A stretch of DNA of 64,000 nucleotides, from positions 39,307 through 103,306 of the forward strand of contig NZ_BCSG01000011.1 of assembly GCF_001570745.1 (NCBI RefSeq), in the 5' to 3' direction. The translations under genes and the position numbers were made by a program. Of the stretch, positions 9,435-17,399 are shown piece after piece. The notes beneath the pieces were generated by a model. That model saw only the letters and a program-made list of their open reading frames with translations, searched no databases and had not been told where the DNA came from. The stretch is from Alicyclobacillus mali NBRC 102425 (GTDB lineage: Bacteria; Bacillota; Bacilli; Alicyclobacillales; Alicyclobacillaceae). Every line of letters begins with the position of its first letter. Position 1 is the first letter of the stretch.

Positions 9435-9477
9435 AATGTAACCGGGAATTGTTGAAAGAATATGAATCTCACGTGAA
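9435..9477 (-). promoter_or_regulatory. Pho-box-like repeats and -10 element before the phosphatase
   Basis: On the minus strand TTCACG (9472-9477), TTCATA (9461-9466) and TTCAAC (9451-9456) recur at 11- and 10-base steps. A -10-like TACATT (9435-9440) follows, without a good -35 hexamer. Direct TT(A/C/T)ACA-type repeats with 4-5 base gaps upstream of a lone -10 are the pattern of PhoP-activated promoters in Bacillus. Identity as a PhoP site is inferred. Confidence 0.45.
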
Positions 9478-9526
9478 GAGGGAGAAAAGATTTGGTGTTC
9501 AGCAGCCATGATTGCTCCAATGACAC

Positions 9527-9552
9527 AAAAAAGAAGGGGGCACTCAGCCCCC
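9527..9552 (-). terminator. Intrinsic terminator after the G5/3D protein gene
   Basis: On the minus strand GGGGGC-tgagt-GCCCCC (9536-9552) is followed by TTCTTTTTT (9527-9535). It ends transcription of the gene at 9585-10574. Confidence 0.85.
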
Positions 9553-9584
9553 CGCATCACCCTTACCCCTATGCCGATTGCTTT

Positions 9585-10574
9585 TTACCCCAGAACGTAC
9601 ACCGTGATGGTGCGTGCCCCCCAAGCGTCCGCTTGTGAGAGCGAGGCCATACAAATGTCGATCCGGTCGCCGACGATGGCCGATCCCGTGTCGGCGGCAA
9701 TGCAGACGCCAATCCCCGGAATGTACACCCGTGAACCCAATGGAATCACGCGAGGGTCCACCGCGATGACGCCAGGCTCGGCTGGCACCCCGGTTGCCGT
9801 GGTCCCACCCGCCACGTACGCGGTGGCCATCACCGTGATGGCTTCGCGGATGAGCCCGGGGTTGGGGTTGGCCGACCTCGTGGCCAGCGTCGCCTGCACG
9901 GGCCTTGGTTCGGCCGTCCCGACCTCTACGACCGCATCGACAGGTTCCCGCACGATCCTTTTGACCACCCGTGTGGCAATGCACTTGCCATCCCGATAGA
10001 CGCGCGTCGTCTGAACTTGCAGCAACCCTTTCACACCGTGCGTCACGTACTGGACATGTCCTTGCACAAGCTCGCTCGTGGTGCGACGTATGGTCTGAAA
10101 CGGTATATCCTGCGTCTCGGTGGTGGTCTCGGTCACGTACCGGTGAATCTCGATGGTCTCGCCTTGCCGAATGGCGTCCGTCGCCTTGACGTTCATCCGA
10201 TCCTTCGGCGTAAGTTCGATGTGCTGGCCCTGCAAGAACTCTGCCACGGTCTTGGCGAATGTGAAGACCGTCTCCGTCTTCCCCTCGACGTCCAAAGTCA
10301 CTTCTTTGGGACTTTCGATGGTCACCATCTCGCCATTGACGACTGAGCTATCGAGTGCCGGGCTGACGCGGTCCCTTTTGCCGATGTGGACTCCGTGCTG
10401 CTCCAGGAATTCTTCCAAGGTTCCGGTCGAAAACCCACGCAACACCTTGCGCTGCCCATTGTCTGACACCGTGATGGTTTTGTAGGTGCTCGCAACGACC
10501 GTGCCCGCACCTCCGAAGCCGACGGCTGCCGCCGTCACGGCCGCCACCACGGCTTTCGACTTTGGTAGACGCAC
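9585..10574 (-). CDS. YabE-like protein: ubiquitin-like repeats, G5 domain and 3D domain
   Basis: Exported wall-modifying protein of the YabE/resuscitation-promoting-factor style. After a hydrophobic N-terminal anchor (AVVAAVTAAAVGFGGAGTVV) come two DUF348-like segments (KTITVSDNGQRKVLRGF..., then EVTLDVEGKTETVFTF...), then a G5-type domain (IHRYVTETTTETQDIPF). The C-terminal 3D domain resembles the catalytic region of lytic transglycosylases (VMATAYVAGGTTATG, AADTGSAIVGDRIDI, with conserved Asp residues). GTG 10574 is chosen for AGGTGAGG upstream, giving 329 residues. It probably cleaves or binds peptidoglycan. It has its own terminator and is not tightly linked to murC. Confidence 0.88.
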   Translation of the reverse strand: MRLPKSKAVVAAVTAAAVGFGGAGTVVASTYKTITVSDNGQRKVLRGFSTGTLEEFLEQHGVHIGKRDRVSPALDSSVVNGEMVTIESPKEVTLDVEGKTETVFTFAKTVAEFLQGQHIELTPKDRMNVKATDAIRQGETIEIHRYVTETTTETQDIPFQTIRRTTSELVQGHVQYVTHGVKGLLQVQTTRVYRDGKCIATRVVKRIVREPVDAVVEVGTAEPRPVQATLATRSANPNPGLIREAITVMATAYVAGGTTATGVPAEPGVIAVDPRVIPLGSRVYIPGIGVCIAADTGSAIVGDRIDICMASLSQADAWGARTITVYVLG

Positions 10575-10779
10575 TCCCTCACCTCTTTCCGTTTTTTTCT
10601 TACGGATAGGGGATTGGGCTGCGGACAGTATAACGAGATTGCGGCGGGATTGCAAACCACGTTCTGTAAGCGCATTCGCCGCCGCTTTCTCAGCAGCCTG
10701 AAGCTTGACTCTAGTCTATAGAAAAGGCTATGGCGGATGGACAGGAAACATGTCGACGAGGGCACAGAGATTTTCGTGC

Positions 10780-10825
10780 AAAATCGACAAGGGCGGCGCA
10801 GCCGGCTTCGCCGACCCCGCCGCCC
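10780..10825 (-). terminator. Terminator-like hairpin after murC
   Basis: On the minus strand GGGCGGCG (10818-10825) pairs with CGCCGCCC (10791-10798) around an inner GTCGGC/GCCGGC stem. A T-containing tail, ttgtcgatttt, follows. It ends the valS-folC-murC run. Confidence 0.6.
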
Positions 10826-10842
10826 CGTCGCCCGCGCATGCC

Positions 10843-12243
10843 TCAGACGAGCGCCTGTTTTTCCGGAACCTGCAGAAGGTCCGCCAAACCCTTCGCGACC
10901 TTCCAGACGTCGCCCGCGCCCATGGTCAGGACCAAGTCGCCCGGGCGCACGTGCTGCGCCAGATACTCAATCACGTCGTCGTGCGTGGGGATGTAGCGCG
11001 TGTTGGCATTGCTCATGCAAGCGATCTCGCTCGCGAGCCTCGCCGCGGACACGCCTTCGATCTTGCGTTCGCCGGCTGGCGAGTAGATGTCACAGAGAAT
11101 GACCTCGTCCGCCTCTCCGAACGCCTTCGCGAATTCCTCGAACAAGAAGAACGTGCGCGTGTACCGCTGCGGCTGAAACACCGCAACAATCCGCCTGCCC
11201 GTAGATTTCGCAGCGGCGATGGTGGCGCGGATCTCCGTCGGATGATGCGCATAGTCGTCGACAATCAGAACGCCGCCCAGGTCTGCCACCACTTGAAAGC
11301 GCCTCTTCGCGCCGTGGAAGCGCGACAGCGCAACCGCGACAACCTCGAACGATAGCCCGACCTCCATACAGACGGCGATGGCGGCAAGCGCATTTGCGAC
11401 ATTGTGTCTGCCCGGAAGGGCCAATTGGAGCGTTCCGACACATTCCCCGTTCACCAACACGTCGGACCGTGAGGCGCGATCGCTCAGTTCCACATTCCGC
11501 GCGGTGATGTCGGCGTCCTCCGCAAATCCGTAGGTCACGACTCGGCACCGGGCCGCGGAGCGCAGTTCGCGGAGTTTCGCGTCGTCCGAGGACATGACCA
11601 GCAGGCCCTCCGGCGGGATTTGGCGGATGAACGTCTCGTACGCTCGCACGAGGTTTTCAAACTTGCCGTCGTAATGCTCCAGATGATCCGCCTCCACATT
11701 CGTCACGACCGCGATGGCCGGACGATAATGGAGAAACGATCCATCGGATTCATCCGCTTCCGCCACGACAAACGGCCCCTTGCCCGCTTTCGCATTGTCC
11801 CCGAGATCCGACACCACACCGCCGACGACAAACGTCGGGTCCAGGCCACACTGTTCCATCGCGAAGGAAATCATGGAGGTCGTGGTCGTCTTGCCGTGCG
11901 CGCCGGTGACGGCGATGCCGACGCGATCGTCCATCAAGCGGGCCAGCATTTCACTCCGGTGAATGACCGGGATGTTTTGCGACCGCGCAGCCTCGAGTTC
12001 CACGTTGTCCTGTTTGACCGCTGTGCTGTGCACGACGATGTCCGCGCCCTCCACGTGCTCCGGACGATGCCCGTAATACACCATGGCTCCGCGCGAGGCG
12101 AGCTTCTCCGTCAGCTCGTGACGAGACACATCCGACCCTGAAACCCGATATCCCAGATCCAACATCACTCTCGCGATGGCGCTCATGCCGTAGCCGCCAA
12201 TCCCGACGAAGTGCACATGTTCCGAACCGCGCACGCGCCTCAC
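10843..12243 (-). CDS. murC: UDP-N-acetylmuramate--L-alanine ligase
   Basis: Cytoplasmic ATP-dependent ligase adding L-alanine to UDP-MurNAc, the first amino acid of the peptidoglycan stem. The N-terminal nucleotide-binding motif VHFVGIGGYGMSAIARVM, the Mur ATP loop TGAHGKTTTTSM near residues 110-121, and EADESDGSF are all visible. About 466 residues, normal for MurC. It sits 6 bases after folC, itself a Mur-ligase relative, and probably shares its transcript. In Bacillus murC is elsewhere, so its presence between folC and the spoIIB-like gene is a lineage feature. GTG 12243 is the assumed start. Confidence 0.96.
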   Translation of the reverse strand: MRRVRGSEHVHFVGIGGYGMSAIARVMLDLGYRVSGSDVSRHELTEKLASRGAMVYYGHRPEHVEGADIVVHSTAVKQDNVELEAARSQNIPVIHRSEMLARLMDDRVGIAVTGAHGKTTTTSMISFAMEQCGLDPTFVVGGVVSDLGDNAKAGKGPFVVAEADESDGSFLHYRPAIAVVTNVEADHLEHYDGKFENLVRAYETFIRQIPPEGLLVMSSDDAKLRELRSAARCRVVTYGFAEDADITARNVELSDRASRSDVLVNGECVGTLQLALPGRHNVANALAAIAVCMEVGLSFEVVAVALSRFHGAKRRFQVVADLGGVLIVDDYAHHPTEIRATIAAAKSTGRRIVAVFQPQRYTRTFFLFEEFAKAFGEADEVILCDIYSPAGERKIEGVSAARLASEIACMSNANTRYIPTHDDVIEYLAQHVRPGDLVLTMGAGDVWKVAKGLADLLQVPEKQALV

Positions 12244-12249
12244 CGTCCT

Positions 12250-13548
12250 TTACTGCCATTCCTCTGCTCCAAGTGCAATGATAGTGTTCCGCGCCAACTC
12301 CGTCATATACAAATTTCCCCAGATGACGATTGGTCCCTTGCCCTTCATCGCCTCTTCAATCGCGCCATCGATCGAGGGCATGACGCGAATCGTAAGATCA
12401 GGCCGAATCTCCTGTGCCACGGCGGCCAACGCCCCTGGGTCCGCGCCCCGCGGATGTGGCGAGCGCATGACGAGCGCCTCGCTCGCCAACGGCAGCATGT
12501 GCGCTAACATGCCGCGGACGTCCTTGTCGGCGAACGCCGCGAACATCATGCGCCACCCGCTGTCTCCCGTCTCACTCCCCAGGCGATGCAACGCGCGGGC
12601 GAGCGTACGAGCACCCTCTTCGTTGTGCGCGCCGTCGATCACGACAAGGCGGCCGGCCAACCGGAACACCTCGCACCGAAGCGGCCACCGCACGCTTCCA
12701 AGCGAATGGATTGCCCGCTCCCAATCGTCGCTCGCGAGCTGGCCTTCCCCGACTTCCAGCATCGCAAGACTCACCGCGGCGTTCTGCGCCTGATGCTCAC
12801 CGACGAGGCCGAGGCGAACGCTGGGCGCATCCCGGTGCAACCCGCGATAGGCGCCTTCCAGTTGAAACCCCGCCTTCACCGCGGTGAACTGCACGTCTCG
12901 CCCGACGCTCACGAGCCGCGAACCCAGCCGTGCCGCCGTGCGCTCTATGACACGGTACGCGGCATCCGCACACGCGGTGACTACAGGCACGCCTGGCTTT
13001 ACAATCCCCGCCTTTTCGCGCGCGATATCGACAAGCGTCGGGCCGAGGATGTCGACGTGATCGTAGGACACGTTGGTGATGCCTGTGACATGTGGCCACA
13101 CAACGTTCGTGGCGTCCAAACGACCGCCGAGCCCCGTCTCCCAGACCACGCGCTCGACGTCCGCAGACCGAAACGCGAGCAGCGCGACCGCGGTCAGCAC
13201 CTCAAACTCCGTCGGCGGATCGGAGGCGTCCGCGGCGCGCCGCACGGCGTCCACGTGCTCCGCGAACTCCTCCTCCGAAATGGGCTTGCCATCGATAGCG
13301 ACCCGCCCGTTGAAGCCGCCCAATCCCGGCGAGGTGTACAGACCGGTTCGCCGCCCGAGCGCCGTGAGCATGGCCGCAAGCATGGCGCAGACGGAGCCTT
13401 TGCCATTCGTGCCGGCGACGTGATAGAAACACAAACCGTCTTCGGGTTGATTCAGTTTCGACAAAATCCGACGCATCCGATCAAGGCCAGGCTTCATGCC
13501 GAACCGCCGGAGCGCGCCGATGTAGCGAACGGCCTCCGCGTAGTTCAT
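12250..13548 (-). CDS. folC: Folylpolyglutamate synthase / dihydrofolate synthase
   Basis: Adds glutamate to folates (and, in many bacteria, to dihydropteroate) with ATP, in the cytoplasm. The 432-residue protein has the FolC P-loop VAGTNGKGSVCAML near residues 46-58, SPGLGGFNGRVAIDG and the Mur-ligase-like GGRLDATNVV. The neighbours valS (14 bases upstream) and murC (6 bases downstream) make a compact unit; valS-folC is the Bacillus order. Nothing in it is truncated or odd. Confidence 0.95.
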   Translation of the reverse strand: MNYAEAVRYIGALRRFGMKPGLDRMRRILSKLNQPEDGLCFYHVAGTNGKGSVCAMLAAMLTALGRRTGLYTSPGLGGFNGRVAIDGKPISEEEFAEHVDAVRRAADASDPPTEFEVLTAVALLAFRSADVERVVWETGLGGRLDATNVVWPHVTGITNVSYDHVDILGPTLVDIAREKAGIVKPGVPVVTACADAAYRVIERTAARLGSRLVSVGRDVQFTAVKAGFQLEGAYRGLHRDAPSVRLGLVGEHQAQNAAVSLAMLEVGEGQLASDDWERAIHSLGSVRWPLRCEVFRLAGRLVVIDGAHNEEGARTLARALHRLGSETGDSGWRMMFAAFADKDVRGMLAHMLPLASEALVMRSPHPRGADPGALAAVAQEIRPDLTIRVMPSIDGAIEEAMKGKGPIVIWGNLYMTELARNTIIALGAEEWQ

Positions 13549-13562
13549 GTGCGTTCCGCCCT

Positions 13563-16208
13563 TTAACCCTCAAGCGACGCCATGCGTTCCTCGACCGTCA
13601 ACAACTTTGCCCGGTAATCTGCGAGCTTCTCCCGCTCCTGGGCGACGACCTCCTGCGGCGCGCGTTGCACGAAGTTCTCATTCGCGAGCTTTTTCTCCAA
13701 GCGTTCGACCTCGCCCTTGAGGCGACCCGCTTCCTTCTTCAACCGCTCAAGCTCCGCGTCCATATCGATGAGACCTGCGAGCGGGATGTAGATCTTCGCC
13801 CCGGTGACCACCTGGACCGCGGCCTGCTTGGGCGCGTCGATCCCGGCCCCCACTTCCACGCGCTCCGCGTTGCAGAAGCGGGAAATCATCTCCGTGACCT
13901 GGTCCACCACGCCCCGAACGCGTTCCGAATCGCACGCAATGACGATGGGGACCGAGGTCTTCGGCGGAATCTGAAGCTCCGAGCGCACGTTTCGCACCGC
14001 GCGAATGACGTCCATCGCCACGCGCATCTGCTCCACGGCTGCCTGGTCCTGCGGCAGATCCGCCGCCTCTGGCCACGCGGCGTCGATCAACCTACCTGTA
14101 GTGTTCGGCAGCGCCTGCCAGATCTCCTCCGTGATGAACGGGATGTACGGGTGAAGAAGCATCAACACGCGCGACAGGACGGTGATCAGAACCGATTGGG
14201 TCTGTCGCTTCTTGTCCGCGCTATCGCCGTACAAATTGATTTTCGCGAATTCGATGTACCAGTCGCAGAACTCGTCCCACGTGAACTCGTAAACCGCGCG
14301 CGCCGCTTCGCCCACGTCGTAGGCCTCAAGCGCCGAAGTCACCCGGCGGATTGTGTCGGCCAGGCGGTGCAGGATGAAGCGATCGGCGAGATCGAGCGAC
14401 TGGGCGTCGAGCGGCAACGGGGAGAAGCCGTCTTCGAGATTCATCAGCACGAATCGCGCGGCGTTCCACAGCTTGTTCAGGAAGTTCCGGGCGCCCTCGA
14501 CCTTCTCCCACGAAAAGCGAAGATCGTTGCCGAGGACGGTGTTGGACGCCAACATGAAGCGGAGCGCGTCCGCGCCGTACTTGTCGATCACGTCCATCGG
14601 ATCGATGCCATTGCCCTTCGACTTCGACATCTTCTGGCCCTTCGCGTCCCGCAGCAGGCCGTGCAAAAGCACCGTTTGAAACGGCATCTGGCCCGTGAAG
14701 TGCACGCCCATGAAGGCCATGCGCGCCACCCAGAAGAACAGGATGTCATAGCCTGTGACGAGCAGGCTCGTCGGGTAGAAGCGCGCCAGATCGGGCGTAT
14801 GCTCGGGCCATCCCATGGTCGAAAACGGCCAGAGCGCAGAGGAGAACCAGGTGTCAAGCACGTCCTCGTCCTGCGACACGTCCGCCGATCCGCAGTGGAG
14901 GCAATGGTCGAGATCGTCTCTGGACACGGACACCTGCCCGCACGACGCGCAGTACCAAGCCGGGATTCGGTGGCCCCACCACAGCTGGCGGGAGATGCAC
15001 CAGTCGCGCACGTTCGTGAGCCATTGTTCGAACACCTTCATGAATCGGTCCGGCAGGAACCGGAGCTCTCCTCGGCGCGCGCGCTCGAAGGCGTCTCGCG
15101 CGAGCGGCTCCATGCGGACGAACCACTGCTCCGACAGATAAGGCTCGACGACTGTGCCGCAGCGCTCGCAGTGACCCACGGCGTGATCGAGCGGTTCGTC
15201 CTGGACGAGGTAGCCCTCTTCGCGCAGAGCCTCGACCACCCGTTCGCGAGCCTCTTCGCGCGAGAGACCTGCGAATCGACCGGCGAGATCGGTCAGGCGA
15301 CCATCCTGATCCAGGCAGACGAGCGCCGGCAGCCCATGCCGCTCGCCGACCTCGAAATCGTTCGGGTCGTGCGCGGGCGTGATCTTGAGGCAACCGGTGC
15401 CGAAATCTCGCTCGACGTAGCTGTCCGCGATGACGGGAATGGACCGATTCGCCAGCGGAAGCCGAATGGTCTTGCCGACGAACGAAGCGTAGCGCTCGTC
15501 ATCCGGATGCACGGCGACGGCCACGTCCGCAAACATGGTCTCAGGGCGAGTGGTGGCGATGACGAGATGGCCCGAGCCATCCTCGAGCGGATAACGGACG
15601 TGATACAGGACTCCTGGCTCCTCAATGTGCTCCACCTCGATGTCGGAGAGCGCGGTGCGACAGCGAGGGCACCAGTTGATGATGCGGTTGCCGCGATAGA
15701 TGAGACCTTCCTCATACAACCGCACAAACACCTCGCGAACGGCGCGCGACAGCCCTGGATCCATCGTGAACCGCTCGCGTGACCAGTCGCACGAGGCGCC
15801 GAGCGACCGGATCTGGCTCGTGATGGTACCGCCGTACTGCTCCTTCCACGCCCAGACCCGCTCCACGAACGCCTCTCGCCCCAGATCGTAACGCGACTTC
15901 CCTTCTTGCTCGCGCAGCGCCTGCTCCACGCGCGCCTGGGTGGCGATCCCGGCGTGATCCGTGCCGGGCACCCAAAGGGTCTCGTAGCCCTGCATGCGGC
16001 GGAAACGCGTGGCGATGTCCTGGAGCGTCGTGTCGAGCGCATGGCCGAGATGGAGAACGCCTGTCACGTTCGGCGGAGGCATGACAATCGAAAAGGTCCC
16101 CCGGGTGCCTTGGCGAGGCGCGAAGTGGCCGCCGCGCTCCCACACTTCGTAAATACGCGATTCGACGGATTTGGGATCATACACCGTGGAGAGCGTTCGT
16201 TCGCTCAT
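13563..16208 (-). CDS. valS: Valine--tRNA ligase
   Basis: Class I aminoacyl-tRNA synthetase charging tRNA-Val. The ATP-site HIGH motif appears as LHLGH in PPNVTGVLHLGHAL, and KMSKS is exact in KMSKSKGNGIDP. An editing domain lies between them, and a C-terminal coiled coil (LERLKKEAGRLKGEVERLEK) is typical of ValRS. ATG 16208 has AGGAGG upstream, giving 881 residues; the longer in-frame extension runs into the leader and is not used. A T-box riboswitch precedes the gene, so expression should rise when tRNA-Val is uncharged. folC follows. Confidence 0.97.
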   Translation of the reverse strand: MSERTLSTVYDPKSVESRIYEVWERGGHFAPRQGTRGTFSIVMPPPNVTGVLHLGHALDTTLQDIATRFRRMQGYETLWVPGTDHAGIATQARVEQALREQEGKSRYDLGREAFVERVWAWKEQYGGTITSQIRSLGASCDWSRERFTMDPGLSRAVREVFVRLYEEGLIYRGNRIINWCPRCRTALSDIEVEHIEEPGVLYHVRYPLEDGSGHLVIATTRPETMFADVAVAVHPDDERYASFVGKTIRLPLANRSIPVIADSYVERDFGTGCLKITPAHDPNDFEVGERHGLPALVCLDQDGRLTDLAGRFAGLSREEARERVVEALREEGYLVQDEPLDHAVGHCERCGTVVEPYLSEQWFVRMEPLARDAFERARRGELRFLPDRFMKVFEQWLTNVRDWCISRQLWWGHRIPAWYCASCGQVSVSRDDLDHCLHCGSADVSQDEDVLDTWFSSALWPFSTMGWPEHTPDLARFYPTSLLVTGYDILFFWVARMAFMGVHFTGQMPFQTVLLHGLLRDAKGQKMSKSKGNGIDPMDVIDKYGADALRFMLASNTVLGNDLRFSWEKVEGARNFLNKLWNAARFVLMNLEDGFSPLPLDAQSLDLADRFILHRLADTIRRVTSALEAYDVGEAARAVYEFTWDEFCDWYIEFAKINLYGDSADKKRQTQSVLITVLSRVLMLLHPYIPFITEEIWQALPNTTGRLIDAAWPEAADLPQDQAAVEQMRVAMDVIRAVRNVRSELQIPPKTSVPIVIACDSERVRGVVDQVTEMISRFCNAERVEVGAGIDAPKQAAVQVVTGAKIYIPLAGLIDMDAELERLKKEAGRLKGEVERLEKKLANENFVQRAPQEVVAQEREKLADYRAKLLTVEERMASLEG

Positions 16209-16229
16209 GTGAATCCTCCTCGTCTCATG

Positions 16230-16456
16230 AAAAAGAGCCCCCAGTCCTTCAGGACGGAGGGCTCCGCGATACCACCTGAATTCCCCGCGCCAAACCGCCC
16301 GGGGCACTCGAACATCGATAACGGGATGACCGGTACGGCTCCGGGACGACCTTCAAGCGGCCGGAAGGGGCGCGGTTTCAGCACTCTGCCCGCCCTCTCT
16401 GGACAACCGGCGACGCCCTACTCCTTCCCTTCTTCGCCTTGGCGTATGGGATCTGG
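16230..16456 (-). ncRNA. T-box leader (tRNA-Val sensing) of valS
   Basis: The conserved T-box core AGGTGGTATCGCG is at 16265-16277 on the minus strand. It is followed by a terminator hairpin (GAGCCC...GGGCTC) and a run of T at 16230-16234. Stem I features are visible upstream: AGTAG near the 5' base, then CAGAGAGG and GTGCTGAAACC. The triplet GTC at 16348-16350, within TTGAAGGTCGTCC, is the likely valine specifier. Binding of uncharged tRNA-Val should form the antiterminator. The class and downstream gene are secure; the exact specifier is inferred. Confidence 0.9.
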
Positions 16457-16461
16457 TACGT

Positions 16462-16491
16462 ATAGTACGCAACCTCGGAATCCGTTGTCAA
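16462..16491 (-). promoter_or_regulatory. Sigma-A promoter of the valS T-box transcript
   Basis: A consensus TTGACA (16486-16491) and TACTAT (16462-16467) are 18 bases apart on the minus strand, giving a start near 16455. The -35 overlaps the stop codon of the upstream membrane-protein gene. Confidence 0.7.
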
Positions 16492-17021
16492 GATTTCGGC
16501 CGCCGGCCGCGCCCACGGCGCTTTTTCTTCCGGTGAATGCGCACACGTGGCCGCTCGTCCCCTCCCGCCCGCGTATCCGACTCTTTCTGGGCTCGCTCGG
16601 ACGCCAATTGCGCTCTGCGCCGTTCCGACCAGTCCGTGCTCCAGCCGTACACCCAGGCGAAGACGAGGGCGATGGCAAAGGTCATCGCGTTCTGCAAGAG
16701 AAAAGCGCGTTCCTCTCCGTGCGCGATAATCGTGCGCGTCTCCGCGTAGCCGAGCGTGTACTGAAACAAAAAGCCCAGCAAATAGCTCACGGCGGCCACA
16801 ACCAGGCCGTTCAGGCTCCGCTTCTCCTTGGCACGCTGCACCACCGCGATCACGGCGATGAGCGTGCCGAGCTCCGCCGAGAAGAAAAACGAGTACTTGC
16901 CTCCGGACGCGTAGTACACGACGCACTCCAGCGCTGCGACCGCGGCGACCGTCAACAGGTCGAACCGCCAGTACCAACCGCGCCACACGCCCGTTTTCCA
17001 AGCGTTCGCTGTCGACTCCAA
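16488..17021 (-). CDS. Four-helix membrane protein of unknown function
   Basis: Not recognised. The 177-residue product starts at TTG 17021, supported by GGAGGAA 5 bases upstream. About four membrane helices cover residues 20-125 (LLTVAAVAALECVVYYASGG, LGTLIAVIAVVQRA, LVVAAVSYLLGFLFQYTLGY, MTFAIALVFAWVYGW). The tail is strongly basic (RIHRKKKRRGRGRRPK), probably cytoplasmic. It lies between spoVID and valS, where Bacillus has the kinase-like ysxE, but does not resemble ysxE. Its stop codon overlaps the -35 box of the valS promoter. Confidence 0.75.
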   Translation of the reverse strand: MESTANAWKTGVWRGWYWRFDLLTVAAVAALECVVYYASGGKYSFFFSAELGTLIAVIAVVQRAKEKRSLNGLVVAAVSYLLGFLFQYTLGYAETRTIIAHGEERAFLLQNAMTFAIALVFAWVYGWSTDWSERRRAQLASERAQKESDTRAGGDERPRVRIHRKKKRRGRGRRPKS

Positions 17022-17153
17022 CCGACTTCCTCCAGACGTGCCGCGAATGTGGACGACCCTATGTTATCAAATCGGGCGGCTTCTGCATACTCGAAGACCA
17101 CTCCGTCCACGGGCCGCATATACATGTATCGGCTCAGTGAGGAGGTCGACTCC

Positions 17154-17315
17154 GTGGGATTGTTCCAAAACTTGCTCCGCTTCGTGAAGCTGCTGCTCGC
17201 ACTCGCGATTTTGCTTTTGTTTTTCAGGGCCATTTTCTGGCCAAGCGCGCTCGATCTCCTGATCCTCATGCTCTTGTTTCTCGTCTTTTTCCTCATGTTC
17301 ATCGGCGCCCCATGA
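17154..17315 (+). CDS. 53-residue hydrophobic membrane peptide
   Basis: Small gene on the strand opposite to its neighbours. GTG 17154 has GAGGAGG about 8 bases upstream. The predicted peptide begins GLFQNLLRFVKLL and consists of two hydrophobic helices split by FRAIFWPSALD, ending IGAP. It is divergent from the membrane protein at 16488-17021 and convergent with spoVID. No family is recognised. A strong ribosome site and coherent hydropathy support it, but it is short and could be a chance frame. Confidence 0.5.
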   Translation: MGLFQNLLRFVKLLLALAILLLFFRAIFWPSALDLLILMLLFLVFFLMFIGAP

Positions 17316-17330
17316 CTGTCGAGATCGCAC

Positions 17331-17370
17331 AAAAAACGCGGGAACCGCGACTTCAGCCACGATTCCCGCC
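17331..17370 (-). terminator. Intrinsic terminator after spoVID
   Basis: On the minus strand GCGGGAA (363-369 of the 17-kb block, 17363-17369) pairs with TTCCCGC (17338-17344) and is followed by G and six T residues (17331-17336). Confidence 0.75.
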
Positions 17371-17399
17371 CGTTCCTTCTCACAGGTAGGGCACTTTGC

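Noticed and set aside
13665..15782. 705-codon open frame antisense to valS
   Set aside because: valS is secure by HIGH and KMSKS motifs; the antisense product has no domain pattern.
15906..17153. Long plus-strand frame leading into the 53-residue membrane peptide
   Set aside because: It crosses the valS start, the T-box and the membrane-protein gene antisense; only its last part after GTG 17154 has a ribosome site.
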